64,000 nt of DNA, from positions 682,001 to 746,000 of the forward strand of contig OZ241916.1 of the NCBI GenBank assembly GCA_965203865.1, in the 5' to 3' direction. The translations under genes were made by a program, and so were the position numbers. The notes beneath the pieces were generated by a model. The model was not told the origin of the DNA and did no database searches. It was given only the letters and a program-made list of their open reading frames with translations. Of the stretch, positions 46,201 through 57,247 are shown one piece after another (within the stretch, counting starts at the first letter, position 1; the number at the start of each line of letters is the position of its first letter). This DNA is from G965200765 sp965203865 (GTDB taxonomy: Bacteria; Pseudomonadota; Gammaproteobacteria; Arenicellales; JAJDZL01).

Positions 46201-49200
46201 TACTCAGTTTGCAGTGCGGGCGGCATTCTTCACCTCCATTTCGGGGGTTAATTAGCCCCCGCCTCATTGAAGCGACGGGCGGGAGCTCGAGAAGGAGTTC
46301 AAGCGGCTGCATTTCGGGGGTTAATTAGCCCCCGCCTCATTGAAGCCCGGCGGCGACATACTGCTCAAGAGGACTTCTCATCATTTCGGGGGTTAATTAG
46401 CCCCCGCCTCATTGAAGCGAAGCAGCTGGCAGGTGGCCCGGCCCCAGAATAAAATTATTTCGGGGGTTAATTAGCCCCCGCCTCATTGAAGCGATACTCA
46501 ATCCAGCTGAGACTGTTATGTTCGCAATGATTTCGGGGGTTAATTAGCCCCCGCCTCATTGAAGCCGAATCATCGGAATGCCTATCGTCCAGACGGAAAT
46601 TTGATTTCGGGGGTTAATTAGCCCCCGCCTCATTGAAGCGGTTAATCCTGCTTTGGCTACCAAGCTTCATGAGGTTATTTCGGGGGTTAATTAGCCCCCG
46701 CCTCATTGAAGCGGATTCACGCCAAGCGAACCCATAAACATAGTCGTAATATTTCGGGGGTTAATTAGCCCCCGCCTCATTGAAGCCTCTCTCAATAATG
46801 AATAAAGACGCCAGTATAGCCATTTCGGGGGTTAATTAGCCCCCGCCTCATTGAAGCCGGGCGAACGTCCGCGTGTTCGTCGAGCAATCGAGCAGGATTT
46901 CGGGGGTTAATTAGCCCCCGCCTCATTGAAGCCTGTATTCTCTGTGGTAGTGCGTTCCGCAGACCCCCTATTTCGGGGGTTAATTAGCCCCCGCCTCATT
47001 GAAGCGTCAAACTGTTGGTCGCATGGCTTTCAGTTTTCGGCAATTTCGGGGGTTAATTAGCCCCCGCCTCATTGAAGCTTCGCATCGAACATACTGGTGC
47101 ATTGACAAGCCCTATTTCGGGGGTTAATTAGCCCCCGCCTCATTGAAGCGTACGCAATCGGATAAGCCATCGAAAACCACTGATTGTATTTCGGGGGTTA
47201 ATTAGCCCCCGCCTCATTGAAGCCTGCACTGGCACCGCGTCGAACTGCTCGTAAATGAGAATTTCGGGGGTTAATTAGCCCCCGCCTCATTGAAGCCATT
47301 CCGGCTTGTCAAACAGTCTTGATTTCATCACAAGATTTCGGGGGTTAATTAGCCCCCGCCTCATTGAAGCGCGACGATGCCAAGGGGGTGGATACGTACT
47401 ACCAGCATTATTTCGGGGGTTAATTAGCCCCCGCCTCATTGAAGCGTGCCTCATGCAGCCGGCTCCATTGTGCCGAACAGTCATTTCGGGGGTTAATTAG
47501 CCCCCGCCTCATTGAAGCTATACGATACGTGCGTCAGGGAAGCCTTCGGAAGATGAATTTCGGGGGTTAATTAGCCCCCGCCTCATTGAAGCGTACATAG
47601 CGGAGTGGATCAGGAAGCAGTACGACAATCATTTCGGGGGTTAATTAGCCCCCGCCTCATTGAAGCTTGATTCGCCGGAGAGAAAGTCGGGGGTATTCAT
47701 AATATTTCGGGGGTTAATTAGCCCCCGCCTCATTGAAGCTTGAAAAGTCTTTCGTTCGGCATCTGTTCTACCTCATATTTCGGGGGTTAATTAGCCCCCG
47801 CCTCATTGAAGCTTTCTCGCTTCATTCTCCGCTTTCGCCAGCCGAAGCAGAATTTCGGGGGTTAATTAGCCCCCGCCTCATTGAAGCGCCCCGGCTATGC
47901 ACCGACCAGGTTTCCCTAGCTGTATTTCGGGGGTTAATTAGCCCCCGCCTCATTGAAGCCCAAGCTTGTCGGTTGCCGCCGCGGAAATCTGAGTCTGATT
48001 TCGGGGGTTAATTAGCCCCCGCCTCATTGAAGCGGGGAATGGCTCCGAACCTGCAGCGCAGACCAGTACAATTTCGGGGGTTAATTAGCCCCCGCCTCAT
48101 TGAAGCGCGAAAATCTTGCCGCCGCAATTACAGAGTTCAACCTGGATTTCGGGGGTTAATTAGCCCCCGCCTCATTGAAGCTCATATCTCCAGTAAAAGA
48201 ATAAGGCTTGATTATAATTTCGGGGGTTAATTAGCCCCCGCCTCATTGAAGCACTTCCGGCGGTTCGCCGGGCGGGCAGATTCCCAGCATTTCGGGGGTT
48301 AATTAGCCCCCGCCTCATTGAAGCAAACGCCTCTTCACCGGTAATTTGCATCGCCGGAACAAATTTCGGGGGTTAATTAGCCCCCGCCTCATTGAAGCAA
48401 GTTGTTCTGTTGCAGCCCGGTTGTACGATAGAAGCATTTCGGGGGTTAATTAGCCCCCGCCTCATTGAAGCTTTGGACTACGCCATCGCCTGCGGCGTTG
48501 GTTTTGAGCAATTTCGGGGGTTAATTAGCCCCCGCCTCATTGAAGCGGTGGCGGCTGCTGTATTACGACGGGCGGAACCACAATATTTCGGGGGTTAATT
48601 AGCCCCCGCCTCATTGAAGCCCTTACGCGTAGCAAGCCGCAAAAAGAAACAGCGGGATTTCGGGGGTTAATTAGCCCCCGCCTCATTGAAGCTTGATCAT
48701 CGGCTCAACCGAGCTGGATTCCAGACGGCCCATTTCGGGGGTTAATTAGCCCCCGCCTCATTGAAGCTGATTCTCGAGGCGAAGACCGACATTGCGATGA
48801 TGTCATTTCGGGGGTTAATTAGCCCCCGCCTCATTGAAGCCTGAATCATGGTTAAAACATCTCTGCTATATTGCAGTCATTTCGGGGGTTAATTAGCCCC
48901 CGCCTCATTGAAGCAATGACGCCTGCATTCTCGCCTGCCGGCACCAGCTACATTTCGGGGGTTAATTAGCCCCCGCCTCATTGAAGCTACCAGCACCCCC
49001 TCGCCGAACTTGAGGTCTACCACATTTCGGGGGTTAATTAGCCCCCGCCTCATTGAAGCAGACTGAAAATTATTCAACTGTTTCGATTGGCTTCATTATT
49101 TCGGGGGTTAATTAGCCCCCGCCTCATTGAAGCTTGGTGCTTTGCTGTGTCATATTATTTTATGGAGAATTATTTCGGGGGTTAATTAGCCCCCGCCTCA

Positions 49201-49279
49201 TTGAAGCCTTCCTTTACCCGTCTCTTATAACGGTTCTGCAAGTATTTCGGGGGTTAATTAGCCCCCGCCTCATTGAAGC
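43259..49279 (+). CRISPR. Type I-G CRISPR array, 82 full-length repeats
   Basis: A 36-base repeat begins ATTTCGGGGG, has a perfect CGGGGG/CCCCCG stem around TTAATTAG, and ends CCTCATTGAAGC. I count 79 identical repeats at regular spacing from 43517 to 49279, with 78 spacers of 35-41 bases, plus three full repeats (43259, 43375, 43448) in an irregular first part. All repeats at the far end are perfect. In the plus orientation Cas6-type cleavage below the hairpin would leave the 8-base handle ATTGAAGC, so transcription from the cas2 side is favoured. Open reading frames through the array are artefacts of a unit length close to 72 bases. Confidence 0.97.
43295..43516. repeat. Degenerate repeats and shortened spacers at the cas2 end of the array
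   Basis: Between full repeats lie partial copies: a 9-base piece at 43324, a 27-base piece at 43345-43371 lacking both ends, a 24-base 3' piece at 43414-43437 and a 10-base 5' piece at 43500-43509. Spacers here are only 10 and 16 bases, and two copies abut with almost none. This looks like repeated deletion or aberrant integration. Confidence 0.85.
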
Positions 49280-49321
49280 TCGGATTGAGGAAATATGTGC
49301 TAGTATTGTTAGTTTAACTAG

Positions 49322-50974
49322 CTAAATTTTAGGAGCGAACAATCCAAGTCCAAAGTGACAGCCAAATCCGATTGCCAATGGCCCTCTTATTGGCTCGGGG
49401 AATGTCAAACGTAGAAATGCACCATGCGTGTCGATTTGTTGTTCGCCACCGCGTGATCGAAACCTGTAAAAATGTAACGTGCTACGACTTGAACCGTGAA
49501 CTAATATATTCGGTAGGGGTTCCACAAGTACATTGTCAACATTGGAATCCGAAACAATTGAACGTCGCCTTATTTGCCGATGAACTTCTTTTTCATATCC
49601 AGATTTTCTTAAATGCCCCGTTGCTAGAAATGGCGTTAAACTATCCCAGACGCGTGCACATTTAAAAATTCTGGACATTTGTTCAAAATCTTCTGGAACT
49701 CCAAAACCTTCAAGAGCTAGTCGCCACTCCTGTAATGCACCTTCTGCCAGTTCTGGCTCCACATCACCTGTATCTTTCTTACCAACCCATAATCTTGTTA
49801 TCTGATTCAACTTACGTCTGACATCATGATTGAGCCCAGATTTTGCATATACTGATATATGATCAATGCAGCCATCGCCGTCCGAGTCTTCTGGTATCCA
49901 AAAGCAATGACTATGTTTTGAGTTTTGCAGTGGCTTGCCATCGGAATCGCGTCCTGAAATTTCTGAAGGAGCTTTTGGTTTTTTCTCTCCCGTATGAGGG
50001 TCTTCATGCCATCCAAATTTTGAGAGAGCAGCTGAACGCATTAGTTCTCCAATTTTCACTGTATCTTCAACTCTTGGCAGCGGCCGGCCGGCTAGAACAT
50101 AGCGGGCGACGGTAAGGTTTTGTTTATTGTTAGATAGATCATAGGAAGGTAAATTCTTTCTCTTTGGAATTGAAGACAGCAAGGGTCGATGATATAAAAT
50201 CTCGCAAGCAGCAGGTGGACGACTCCATCCATATTTTTTATATTCCGAGGTTTCAATCGTAAGTGCATCAACTAGTCGTTCTGGCAAAGTTCCACCAAAT
50301 TGTTTCTTTTTTCGCTTCTCCAACTCTGTATCTGATGGCGTTTTTTTGCCGTTTTTTTCAAATTCGTTGATGATTTCTTCATTAAGGCTTTGAATTAATT
50401 TTTCTCTTTCTAATGCGTAATCTCTTGAAGGTCGAGGTACCATTACACTTACAATATTTTTGTCTTCATCTCCATTTGAATTCATTTCGCTGACAGGTAG
50501 GCAATTGGCACTTTCTAAATCCCAATCACATGATACTGTGCAAGTGGTCCAACTTTCAGCACGTCCTAAATAACTAATACCTGCTACTAATTCTTCTGCC
50601 ATCGCCAAGTCATTACTATCCAAATTTACGTTAGCCCATCCAACAACAATATTGGCTTCTTTTGGTAGATAGGCGAAAGCATCAAAAATAAGTGATTTTT
50701 TATTGGAAATAGGCATGTAGTGTTGTGTGAAACTATGAATTGATTCTTCTGGCAAGTAAAATACTGGTGTTGTTTCAGCCAGAACATCAATTAAACTAGC
50801 TAGTTGCTCTTCCGACCAGTTACGACAACCTCCCTTGCGCCAATAACTTGAAATTAATGCGCGCAAGATTCTCCATGGTTCGGGGGGCCAAGCAATATCA
50901 GCTTCATTGACATGTCGCCCCCAAGCCGTGGCGTGATAATGTCTAACTGGAAAGTCAAAGAATAGGGCAAACAT
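49322..50974 (-). CDS. csb2: Type I-G Cascade protein Csb2 (Cas5/Cas6-like)
   Basis: A 550-residue protein recognised as Csb2 by its N-terminus (MFALFFDFPVRHYHATAWGRHVNEADIAWPPEPWRILRALIS). In type I-G this protein combines Cas5-like and Cas6-like RAMP domains, so it should cap the crRNA 5' end and process pre-crRNA at the repeat hairpin. A C-terminal Gly-rich strand (LAIGFGCHFGLGLF) is the typical RAMP glycine loop. Its start overlaps the csb1 stop by one base, and its stop is only 42 bases from the last repeat. Confidence 0.88.
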   Translation of the reverse strand: MFALFFDFPVRHYHATAWGRHVNEADIAWPPEPWRILRALISSYWRKGGCRNWSEEQLASLIDVLAETTPVFYLPEESIHSFTQHYMPISNKKSLIFDAFAYLPKEANIVVGWANVNLDSNDLAMAEELVAGISYLGRAESWTTCTVSCDWDLESANCLPVSEMNSNGDEDKNIVSVMVPRPSRDYALEREKLIQSLNEEIINEFEKNGKKTPSDTELEKRKKKQFGGTLPERLVDALTIETSEYKKYGWSRPPAACEILYHRPLLSSIPKRKNLPSYDLSNNKQNLTVARYVLAGRPLPRVEDTVKIGELMRSAALSKFGWHEDPHTGEKKPKAPSEISGRDSDGKPLQNSKHSHCFWIPEDSDGDGCIDHISVYAKSGLNHDVRRKLNQITRLWVGKKDTGDVEPELAEGALQEWRLALEGFGVPEDFEQMSRIFKCARVWDSLTPFLATGHLRKSGYEKEVHRQIRRRSIVSDSNVDNVLVEPLPNILVHGSSRSTLHFYRFRSRGGEQQIDTHGAFLRLTFPEPIRGPLAIGFGCHFGLGLFAPKI

Positions 50975-51939
50975 TACTTACCTTTCTTTTCAAATTTGAC
51001 AACAATTGTTGACGGGGCACTAAATTTTCCCTGTTTTGCAACCTCATCAATCAATCTAGGCAGTTCATCCGAAAGGTCATCCAAAGTTGGAAGTTCAAAT
51101 GAATTAGGTTGCCGAACCTGAAGATTATCAACTTCAAGGTCGCAAGCTGTTCTTAATCGAAGCCCTTCATGCAAAAATTTAGTAATTTTGAACAAGGCAA
51201 AGCCAATAAGCAATTTTTCCACATCTTTCCCCATGTTGAATGAGCGAATTTGGTGAATATCAAGATTAAAATATGCAGTTATTTTTCTAGCTGTCCACTC
51301 ATCACGAGAAAACGGTACATTACCAAATCCTTTTGCAGCATCACCTTTTGGATTGACAGAATCATTTTTTACCCCACCGCTTGCTGCTACACTTGCCCCC
51401 GATGCCTCAATGAAAGCAGAAAGTGAGCGGGCCATACGTAACCGCCCTCCTGCGAGTTCTCCCTTTGCAATAAACACACCGTGAATTAGTGCATTAGTAT
51501 CGTACTTCAAAAGTACTTGTGCAAGTTTGGAAATGTCGACTCGTCCTTCTTCCATATTTGCAACATTATCTTTTAATAGATCTACTACCTTCGTATCCTT
51601 ACCTTCAAGTATGTAAGGCGAGTTAATTCTATGTGCTTCTAATAGTGAGTTGGTCAAAGGGTTTCCGTTACTGTCAGTTACCTTTATCACTGGCAACCCT
51701 TTCAATGGGGCAACCCAGTCATCAGCACTTTCGTCCCAACAGACTTCTTCAAGTCTATTTGCCATACTCTGAGCACTTTCTACCAAGATCATTTGTTCAT
51801 TGCCTTCAGGTGCTTGGTATATAGCATGTCCAAGATTTGGAAAGCCTGTTGGTTGGAATCTACTGCCTTGGACAGGACGCAAATCAGCTTCAATCAATAG
51901 TCGCCGAGCTTGATTTAACGAATTAAAGTTAATAGGCAT
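50974..51939 (-). CDS. csb1: Type I-G Cascade backbone protein Csb1 (Cas7)
   Basis: A 321-residue Cas7-family protein (RAMP fold) that forms the crRNA-binding backbone of the effector. The ADLRPVQGSRFQPTGFPNLGHA N-terminal block is typical for Csb1, and SFIEASGAS and LGGRL-like segments fit the family. It lies 56 bases after csx17 and overlaps csb2 by one base. Confidence 0.88.
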   Translation of the reverse strand: MPINFNSLNQARRLLIEADLRPVQGSRFQPTGFPNLGHAIYQAPEGNEQMILVESAQSMANRLEEVCWDESADDWVAPLKGLPVIKVTDSNGNPLTNSLLEAHRINSPYILEGKDTKVVDLLKDNVANMEEGRVDISKLAQVLLKYDTNALIHGVFIAKGELAGGRLRMARSLSAFIEASGASVAASGGVKNDSVNPKGDAAKGFGNVPFSRDEWTARKITAYFNLDIHQIRSFNMGKDVEKLLIGFALFKITKFLHEGLRLRTACDLEVDNLQVRQPNSFELPTLDDLSDELPRLIDEVAKQGKFSAPSTIVVKFEKKGK

Positions 51940-51995
51940 TATTTTTACTCCTTATGTTTGAATTGAATATCCTTTGATTTCGATCAATCTAACCG

Positions 51996-54257
51996 TTAAT
52001 TTTCCTCAGTCTCATCGCGAAATTTTCGAAACAAGCTTTTGGAACCAAATTTATTTATTGGAATCAGAACCGAAGCTGCCAAGCGTTTCCCAGTAACGCC
52101 CACGTGTTTTAGGTCCGATGATGAGAAGGGTGTAGGTATGCCCGAAGCGTTTAGCCTATTTAGTGCTATTTGAACCGCTTCATTCACCTGTTCACTTCTT
52201 AAGCGAGTAATTAACCCTGAGGGTATAGGAATGGTGGGGCATTCTGGCGGCACAAGTTTTTCCTTCTCAAAGAACTTCATTATGTGGTTGGGAGTGAATA
52301 GCATCTTCAATATTGCATATGAAGTCGGTATAACAGGACGTTGAGGGTCCGAATTCTGCGGGTTTTTAAATCTGCCAGGTGAAGCCCAAACTAGTCCCGC
52401 TAGCAAACGAATACATCGCGCATCGTTAAAGTTTGAATTGAAAAATGCCTCGATATCCGAAAGTCGCACTTCCGTGTTTCCCCACAAGGGTTTATCAGTT
52501 TGATTGTTCACCTTTTGCTCAATGAGCCTGCGTTCTAAAACACCTATTAGAATTGATTCCAAATTTTGCCCATGCCATACATTGAGAAATTTACTCGACT
52601 GAGTATCCCAAGATCGAAATTTTCTCGTAACTGAATTTAGTTCTACAGGTGCAACATGTGCGGCCATTGGTATTGATTTTTCATCTATCAAAACTTGTTC
52701 ATTCACTGATTGCTCTTTTGCTTTGACTGTTGGCCAACCGAGGTTTGCCAAAGCGCATGCGATTCGGAATTCGGCCGAATTATCGTCAGAAATGCTTTGC
52801 CAAGCACTAGATAGGCGTGGTGGCGGAGAGATTGAATCTGTAACTTCTTTACTGTACTGAATCCATCCAACCAAATTTCCCAATGCTTCAAGTGCAAGTT
52901 GAATCAAGTGTGGTGAAAGTGCTGTCGCTTCAGTCATTGCGAATAGCGCGTTTTCCAGTCGATGAAATGCTACTTGTGCCCGCGCAGGAGAGTTTTTCCC
53001 ATAGGCAACTCTACGAACATTGCTAATCCAATTACCTGCATCAAGGTCGTTTATCAATCTGGCGGCATTTGCCTCAGGGGATGATACCCTTTGAGTACCT
53101 ATAGGGGTCGCAAGATAGGCTTTTCCTGATCTCATAACGAAAGCATATCTCTCAAAATTATCTATACCGCGATTTATTCCGAGACTAGCGGCTGCCCGGG
53201 CAAATTCTAAACCATTACTAGCAACTTTACCATGAAGTACTGCACGTCCTTCTTTAAGTAGAACTCTAATCTCATCATAGTTTGATGGTTGCCCCCAAAT
53301 TGGAGCCCAAAATTCGGCGCGTGCATTATTCTCATCTGAGGTACTAACACTACCTGAACCAGCACCGGTCATTTGAACAGTAAATGGAAAACTTGCGCCG
53401 GGATTTTTTGACGCTTGATGACGACGAGTTGCGGCACCAGCAAACATGATCGCCCCTTCAAGTGAAAGAACAAAGTCCCAAGGATTGACTTTTGTATCTG
53501 CTTCATACTTTTCACTTGTGGCATTGGGGCCGCCAACAGCTCCAGGGTCGAACTGACCAATCGCAACAGAATGAAAGCCGTGGGTGCTTTCATCAAACAG
53601 GCTGTTTCGTATTAGTCGAATTGCATCATTCGTAGGTTGACCTGAGTTCACATCAAAGAGCCCATTAGATTTGTCATTTGATACAAGCCGTTGATGAAAG
53701 TTGCGTGAAAATTCCATGTTGCCATCATTGCCACCCGTTCCAAGCAGTTGAGGAAAGCTAAGGGTGTCACCTGTAATTAAAAGCGACGCATCTAGCCAGT
53801 CAAGCATAAAGTCTTGGAGATTGTTGCGAAGTGCCGCAATTAGTTCACGTTTATCCTCTTTTTGAGGTGCCTCTCTTAGTCCACGATATTCTAGTTCACG
53901 AATTACTAACTCAATAGCTGATGCGAGCGGTTTGAAACGAGGAGCTGCATTGGGGCTAAGTAGGGAGTTAAACGCTGATTGATTGTCCTTAGGGTAAAAA
54001 CCACTTCCGTTATTCCAAGGGGCAATTATTGCACTGGGAGTGTAGTCGTAGAGAAAAAAGTGAATTAATTCTTCGACATCAAGAATAGTATTTAAATGAA
54101 ATTTCTGATTAACCCACCAACCTCGTATTTGAGAATCAGCAGCAATTCCTGTTAGATTGTTGCTTGGACTTGAAACAAGGCGCAATATGCCCAAAGCCTT
54201 TAAATAGCTTGAAAGCGGTTTGGACGAGCAATCTAGACTGATATTGTTTTTATTCAT
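51996..54257 (-). CDS. csx17: Type I-G large subunit Csx17 (Cas8)
   Basis: A 753-residue large subunit recognised by its start (SLDCSSKPLSSYLKALGILR) and LGRAL-type C-terminal region; in type I-G it takes the Cas8 role of PAM recognition and Cas3 recruitment. I chose ATG 54257, which overlaps the cas3 stop in ATGAATAA, over an ATG 23 codons earlier that lies within cas3. No nuclease motif is seen. It sits between cas3 and csb1 in a four-gene operon. Confidence 0.85.
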   Translation of the reverse strand: MNKNNISLDCSSKPLSSYLKALGILRLVSSPSNNLTGIAADSQIRGWWVNQKFHLNTILDVEELIHFFLYDYTPSAIIAPWNNGSGFYPKDNQSAFNSLLSPNAAPRFKPLASAIELVIRELEYRGLREAPQKEDKRELIAALRNNLQDFMLDWLDASLLITGDTLSFPQLLGTGGNDGNMEFSRNFHQRLVSNDKSNGLFDVNSGQPTNDAIRLIRNSLFDESTHGFHSVAIGQFDPGAVGGPNATSEKYEADTKVNPWDFVLSLEGAIMFAGAATRRHQASKNPGASFPFTVQMTGAGSGSVSTSDENNARAEFWAPIWGQPSNYDEIRVLLKEGRAVLHGKVASNGLEFARAAASLGINRGIDNFERYAFVMRSGKAYLATPIGTQRVSSPEANAARLINDLDAGNWISNVRRVAYGKNSPARAQVAFHRLENALFAMTEATALSPHLIQLALEALGNLVGWIQYSKEVTDSISPPPRLSSAWQSISDDNSAEFRIACALANLGWPTVKAKEQSVNEQVLIDEKSIPMAAHVAPVELNSVTRKFRSWDTQSSKFLNVWHGQNLESILIGVLERRLIEQKVNNQTDKPLWGNTEVRLSDIEAFFNSNFNDARCIRLLAGLVWASPGRFKNPQNSDPQRPVIPTSYAILKMLFTPNHIMKFFEKEKLVPPECPTIPIPSGLITRLRSEQVNEAVQIALNRLNASGIPTPFSSSDLKHVGVTGKRLAASVLIPINKFGSKSLFRKFRDETEEN

Positions 54258-56736
54258 AAACACCAAGTTCCTCGTTTCTTGAGGCTCGCCAATCTGCAAT
54301 GCGCACGAGTGCTTCCATCCAGGCAAGTTGGAAGGGACCGAATCTGATTAATAGACTCTGAGTTCGCGCTGTCCAGCTTGCACCTGTTTCAGGATGCTCG
54401 CCTAATTCCATTATTGAAAGAGTGAGAGATTTTTCTACCCATGTTTTCCCATGCGGCAGATCTAGTGTGGGTAAAATGTCGCCCTCAATCAGACCGCGAG
54501 CTATGCGTCGATTTTCCAGTTTTTGGGGATTAGAGATCTCAAACGGAAGTGTTTGAATGTTCATTCGAACTTTGCCATGGTGTGCGGCAATCATATACGC
54601 AACTAGGTCAGCTTCTCGGCTCCAATTATTTTGTGACAGATAGGCTAGTGCAGATGCCAGTTCATGTCTAAAATAACGTCGATTCTGTTCTGTTCTTTGA
54701 TTATATTTTGGTGCTTTGGCAAGTAGTACATCTGGTCGAGGATTCTCGTCAGGATCATTCGTTACAAGTCGCGATTGGAATTCTTCGTGTGCCTTGCCAA
54801 GATCATGCCAAGCCGATGCGTCGATTATTTGATCTCGGTAATTATTGTTTATGCCAAGCTCATCGCATAGAAGTTTAGCTTCACTTGCAACATGTTTCAA
54901 ATGATCATTTAAATTGACAAATACTGTTTTTGAATCTGGTTCAGCTTCTATTGAAGTATCAGAAGCAGAAGATTTGTTGGACATGTCATAAATTGATTCA
55001 ACAGGCTGATTTAGTTGGGGGTCAAATCCAGTTGCCGAAGAATATCCGCCAGATGAAGTCTTAACCATTAGCAATATTCCTGGCCAAGGGTCATCAGTTA
55101 ACCGAATCCAAGGTGCAGATGTACGTCTAGCTGGTGGGTTTAACTGATATACGGAGAACTTATCTTTCTTCCTCACACTGTTTAACCAAGTTTTTGCACT
55201 TCCAATTGGTATGGCACATAGCTCATTTTGCTGCGGTAATGGTTCTGACTCAGATTCCTCTTGAAGATTGTTGCGATCAAAATCTCGCCAAAATACTCTG
55301 ATATCAGTGTCGACACTATCACGAATATAAGTTGATACATCAACATCAAAACCCGACATGTCAGGGTCTGTGTCAAAGAGGTCAATCATGTCTTTTGAGC
55401 GGATTACTGAATGATGACTATTGCTGGATGTTTCAGGCTGAGCAAGAAGGGAAGGACGTGCGTCGCTAAGTTGTAAGAGATAGTTTTTGCCTTGTTCAAT
55501 TTCCTCAAACTTATATGGCATTGATAGTGATTCCAAAGTTCTTTTATCTGTGCTAGCTCCAGTTATATCAATCCAGTGAATCAGTCCGCCACCTTTTGAA
55601 TTTAATTCCCCATAGCGATTAACTCTGCCAAATCGTTGTACCAAGGAAGCGGCTGGGGCTAATTCTGTAAGCAAGACTGATGCTGAAATATCAACACCGG
55701 CTTCGATTGCCTGTGTCGAAATAACAATTAAGTCTTTCTGTTCTCCTGGCTTTGGCAGTTTTTCCATCTGTAATTTGCGGTCAGCGGGTCTAAACCTAGA
55801 GTGAATCAGCGCAAGGCGATTTTCTTCAAATTTGTACTGTTTGCGCAATGCATTAAAGATTCCTTGTGCCCGAGCAACTGTGTTAACTATTACAAGAGTC
55901 AGCTGATTTTCTATATGAATTGACGCTATCTCTTCTGCTATAGAAGTCATGTATCTTTGCATATCTGGTTTGTTTGCACTTGCAGGCGAAATTTCCGACT
56001 TTTGAATTGGTTTCGCTGCATTTATCAAGTTAAGAACTCGATTTGACTTTTCATCCTCACTAAATTGTTCGGGCACTTTCCAAACCGTAGGTTTGCGCTG
56101 AAAATCAATCGTCTGAAGCCAACTTGGACACAGTGTTGCGGAGGTCCAAATACTAGCAGATGGAATATGGGCTCCCCACTTATTTCTAAATCCCTCCAAT
56201 TGAGCAGAAGTCGGCAGTCCCGCTCCCATAAGTTGTACTTCGTCAAAAACCCATTGCGCATCATTATGTAGTAGTGCAAAGTCGACTGGCCACCGAAATC
56301 GACTCATTGCATATCCTCGCATTAAAGCACGACTTAACAACATATCTTGCGTACCTATTAGGATAGTTAGTTGTTCTGGGTTTTTGAACCATTCAGGTTC
56401 ACCAGCGCCTCCCATGAGAACATGGATATCTTTGTCCGGGTCTGGCAGGTATTGCGACCATTCCTTATTAGCCTCGCGAAGCTGTTTCATCCAATGCTTG
56501 GCATTTTGTTCTGTTTGCTCAACAAGTGTTCGCATGGGTAAACAATAGACCAATCTCTTCGGAGCCTTTTGCCTTGTAACATGCTTCCACGCCCAACCGA
56601 GAATTACTGCTGCAGTTTTACCAAGTCCGGTTGGCGCGATTAAAGCATCCGGCCAATCACGTGTTGCCAATGCACTTTGGTAAGCAAATGGAATTTTGTC
56701 GTCGCCTAGTGCGGATGAAAAGAATTTTTCGTACAT
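54250..56736 (-). CDS. cas3: Cas3 helicase-nuclease with C-terminal HD domain
   Basis: An 828-residue Cas3 in the type I-G domain order: SF2 helicase first, HD nuclease last. Helicase motifs are Walker A APTGLGKT (34-41), DEVQ in place of DEAH (165-168), TSAT (198-201), STQAIEAGVDIS and QRFGRVNRYG. The HD domain spans about residues 608-725 with H612, H644-D645 (SAWHDLGKA), H691 and H719-H720 as metal ligands. It degrades the DNA displaced by Cascade. It heads the effector operon on the minus strand; its promoter must lie just above 56736. Confidence 0.92.
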   Translation of the reverse strand: MYEKFFSSALGDDKIPFAYQSALATRDWPDALIAPTGLGKTAAVILGWAWKHVTRQKAPKRLVYCLPMRTLVEQTEQNAKHWMKQLREANKEWSQYLPDPDKDIHVLMGGAGEPEWFKNPEQLTILIGTQDMLLSRALMRGYAMSRFRWPVDFALLHNDAQWVFDEVQLMGAGLPTSAQLEGFRNKWGAHIPSASIWTSATLCPSWLQTIDFQRKPTVWKVPEQFSEDEKSNRVLNLINAAKPIQKSEISPASANKPDMQRYMTSIAEEIASIHIENQLTLVIVNTVARAQGIFNALRKQYKFEENRLALIHSRFRPADRKLQMEKLPKPGEQKDLIVISTQAIEAGVDISASVLLTELAPAASLVQRFGRVNRYGELNSKGGGLIHWIDITGASTDKRTLESLSMPYKFEEIEQGKNYLLQLSDARPSLLAQPETSSNSHHSVIRSKDMIDLFDTDPDMSGFDVDVSTYIRDSVDTDIRVFWRDFDRNNLQEESESEPLPQQNELCAIPIGSAKTWLNSVRKKDKFSVYQLNPPARRTSAPWIRLTDDPWPGILLMVKTSSGGYSSATGFDPQLNQPVESIYDMSNKSSASDTSIEAEPDSKTVFVNLNDHLKHVASEAKLLCDELGINNNYRDQIIDASAWHDLGKAHEEFQSRLVTNDPDENPRPDVLLAKAPKYNQRTEQNRRYFRHELASALAYLSQNNWSREADLVAYMIAAHHGKVRMNIQTLPFEISNPQKLENRRIARGLIEGDILPTLDLPHGKTWVEKSLTLSIMELGEHPETGASWTARTQSLLIRFGPFQLAWMEALVRIADWRASRNEELGVYE

Positions 56737-57164
56737 TTGAAAATTGTTAAATTGCTTTTGTATAACTTGAATTTTGAATTGCTTGATAAAAACTATATAT
56801 GTACTTTAGAACGGTACCAATAATTTTCTGTAGCAACCAACCCTTACCAAGTTGTTCCTCACCAAGATAATTTTGAATTCAATAGTAGCAACCATTTCTA
56901 ATATATGCAAAGATAACTTTGTATTATAGGCATTGATTTTTAGGATTTGCAATATATAAACCCGTCAATTTTGGTGGTATAAAGAAAAATTTCAAATTGT
57001 CATATTTTAATCAGTCAGCACTAAAAAGCTCTTTGCAAGAAATTATCAAGATTGCGACTCCTCAAAAGATGGTGCTATGGCAACTCTCTATTACTTGTTC
57101 TATTGAATAAGGTATGAATAATCCGGTAGGAGGGAGGTAAGACATTCAAAATTGTCCCTTGCAT
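56737..57164. other. AT-rich intergenic region upstream of cas3
   Basis: About 430 bases, including the cas3 promoter region on the minus strand. No clear -35/-10 pair or gene was identified. Confidence 0.45.
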
Positions 57165-57247
57165 AAAAAACGACCCGCCTGACTATCTCAGTATTGAGAA
57201 GCCCTCGCCTTGGAGTGCTTGTCATCAGGCAGGAACAATTTACAAGT
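57165..57247 (-). ncRNA. Structured RNA element, copy A
   Basis: On the minus strand this 80-base element has a 9-base-pair closing stem (CCUGCCUGA with UCAGGCGGG), a hairpin with AAGC/GCUU and CUC/GAG, and a hairpin UCUCA-AUAC-UGAGA, then GUCGUUUUUU. It is the first of three similar copies around a DUF3800 gene. Wobble pairs and compensatory changes among the copies support RNA function on this strand. Confidence 0.7.

Noticed and set aside
43259..49279. Spacers targeting genes in this same window
   Set aside because: I did not compare all 78 spacers against the window by alignment; no self-match was noticed, so no claim is made.
44510..49325. Short open frames through the CRISPR array with repeated FRGLISPRLIEA peptides
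   Set aside because: These are translations of the 36-base repeat, whose unit is close to a multiple of three; not genes.
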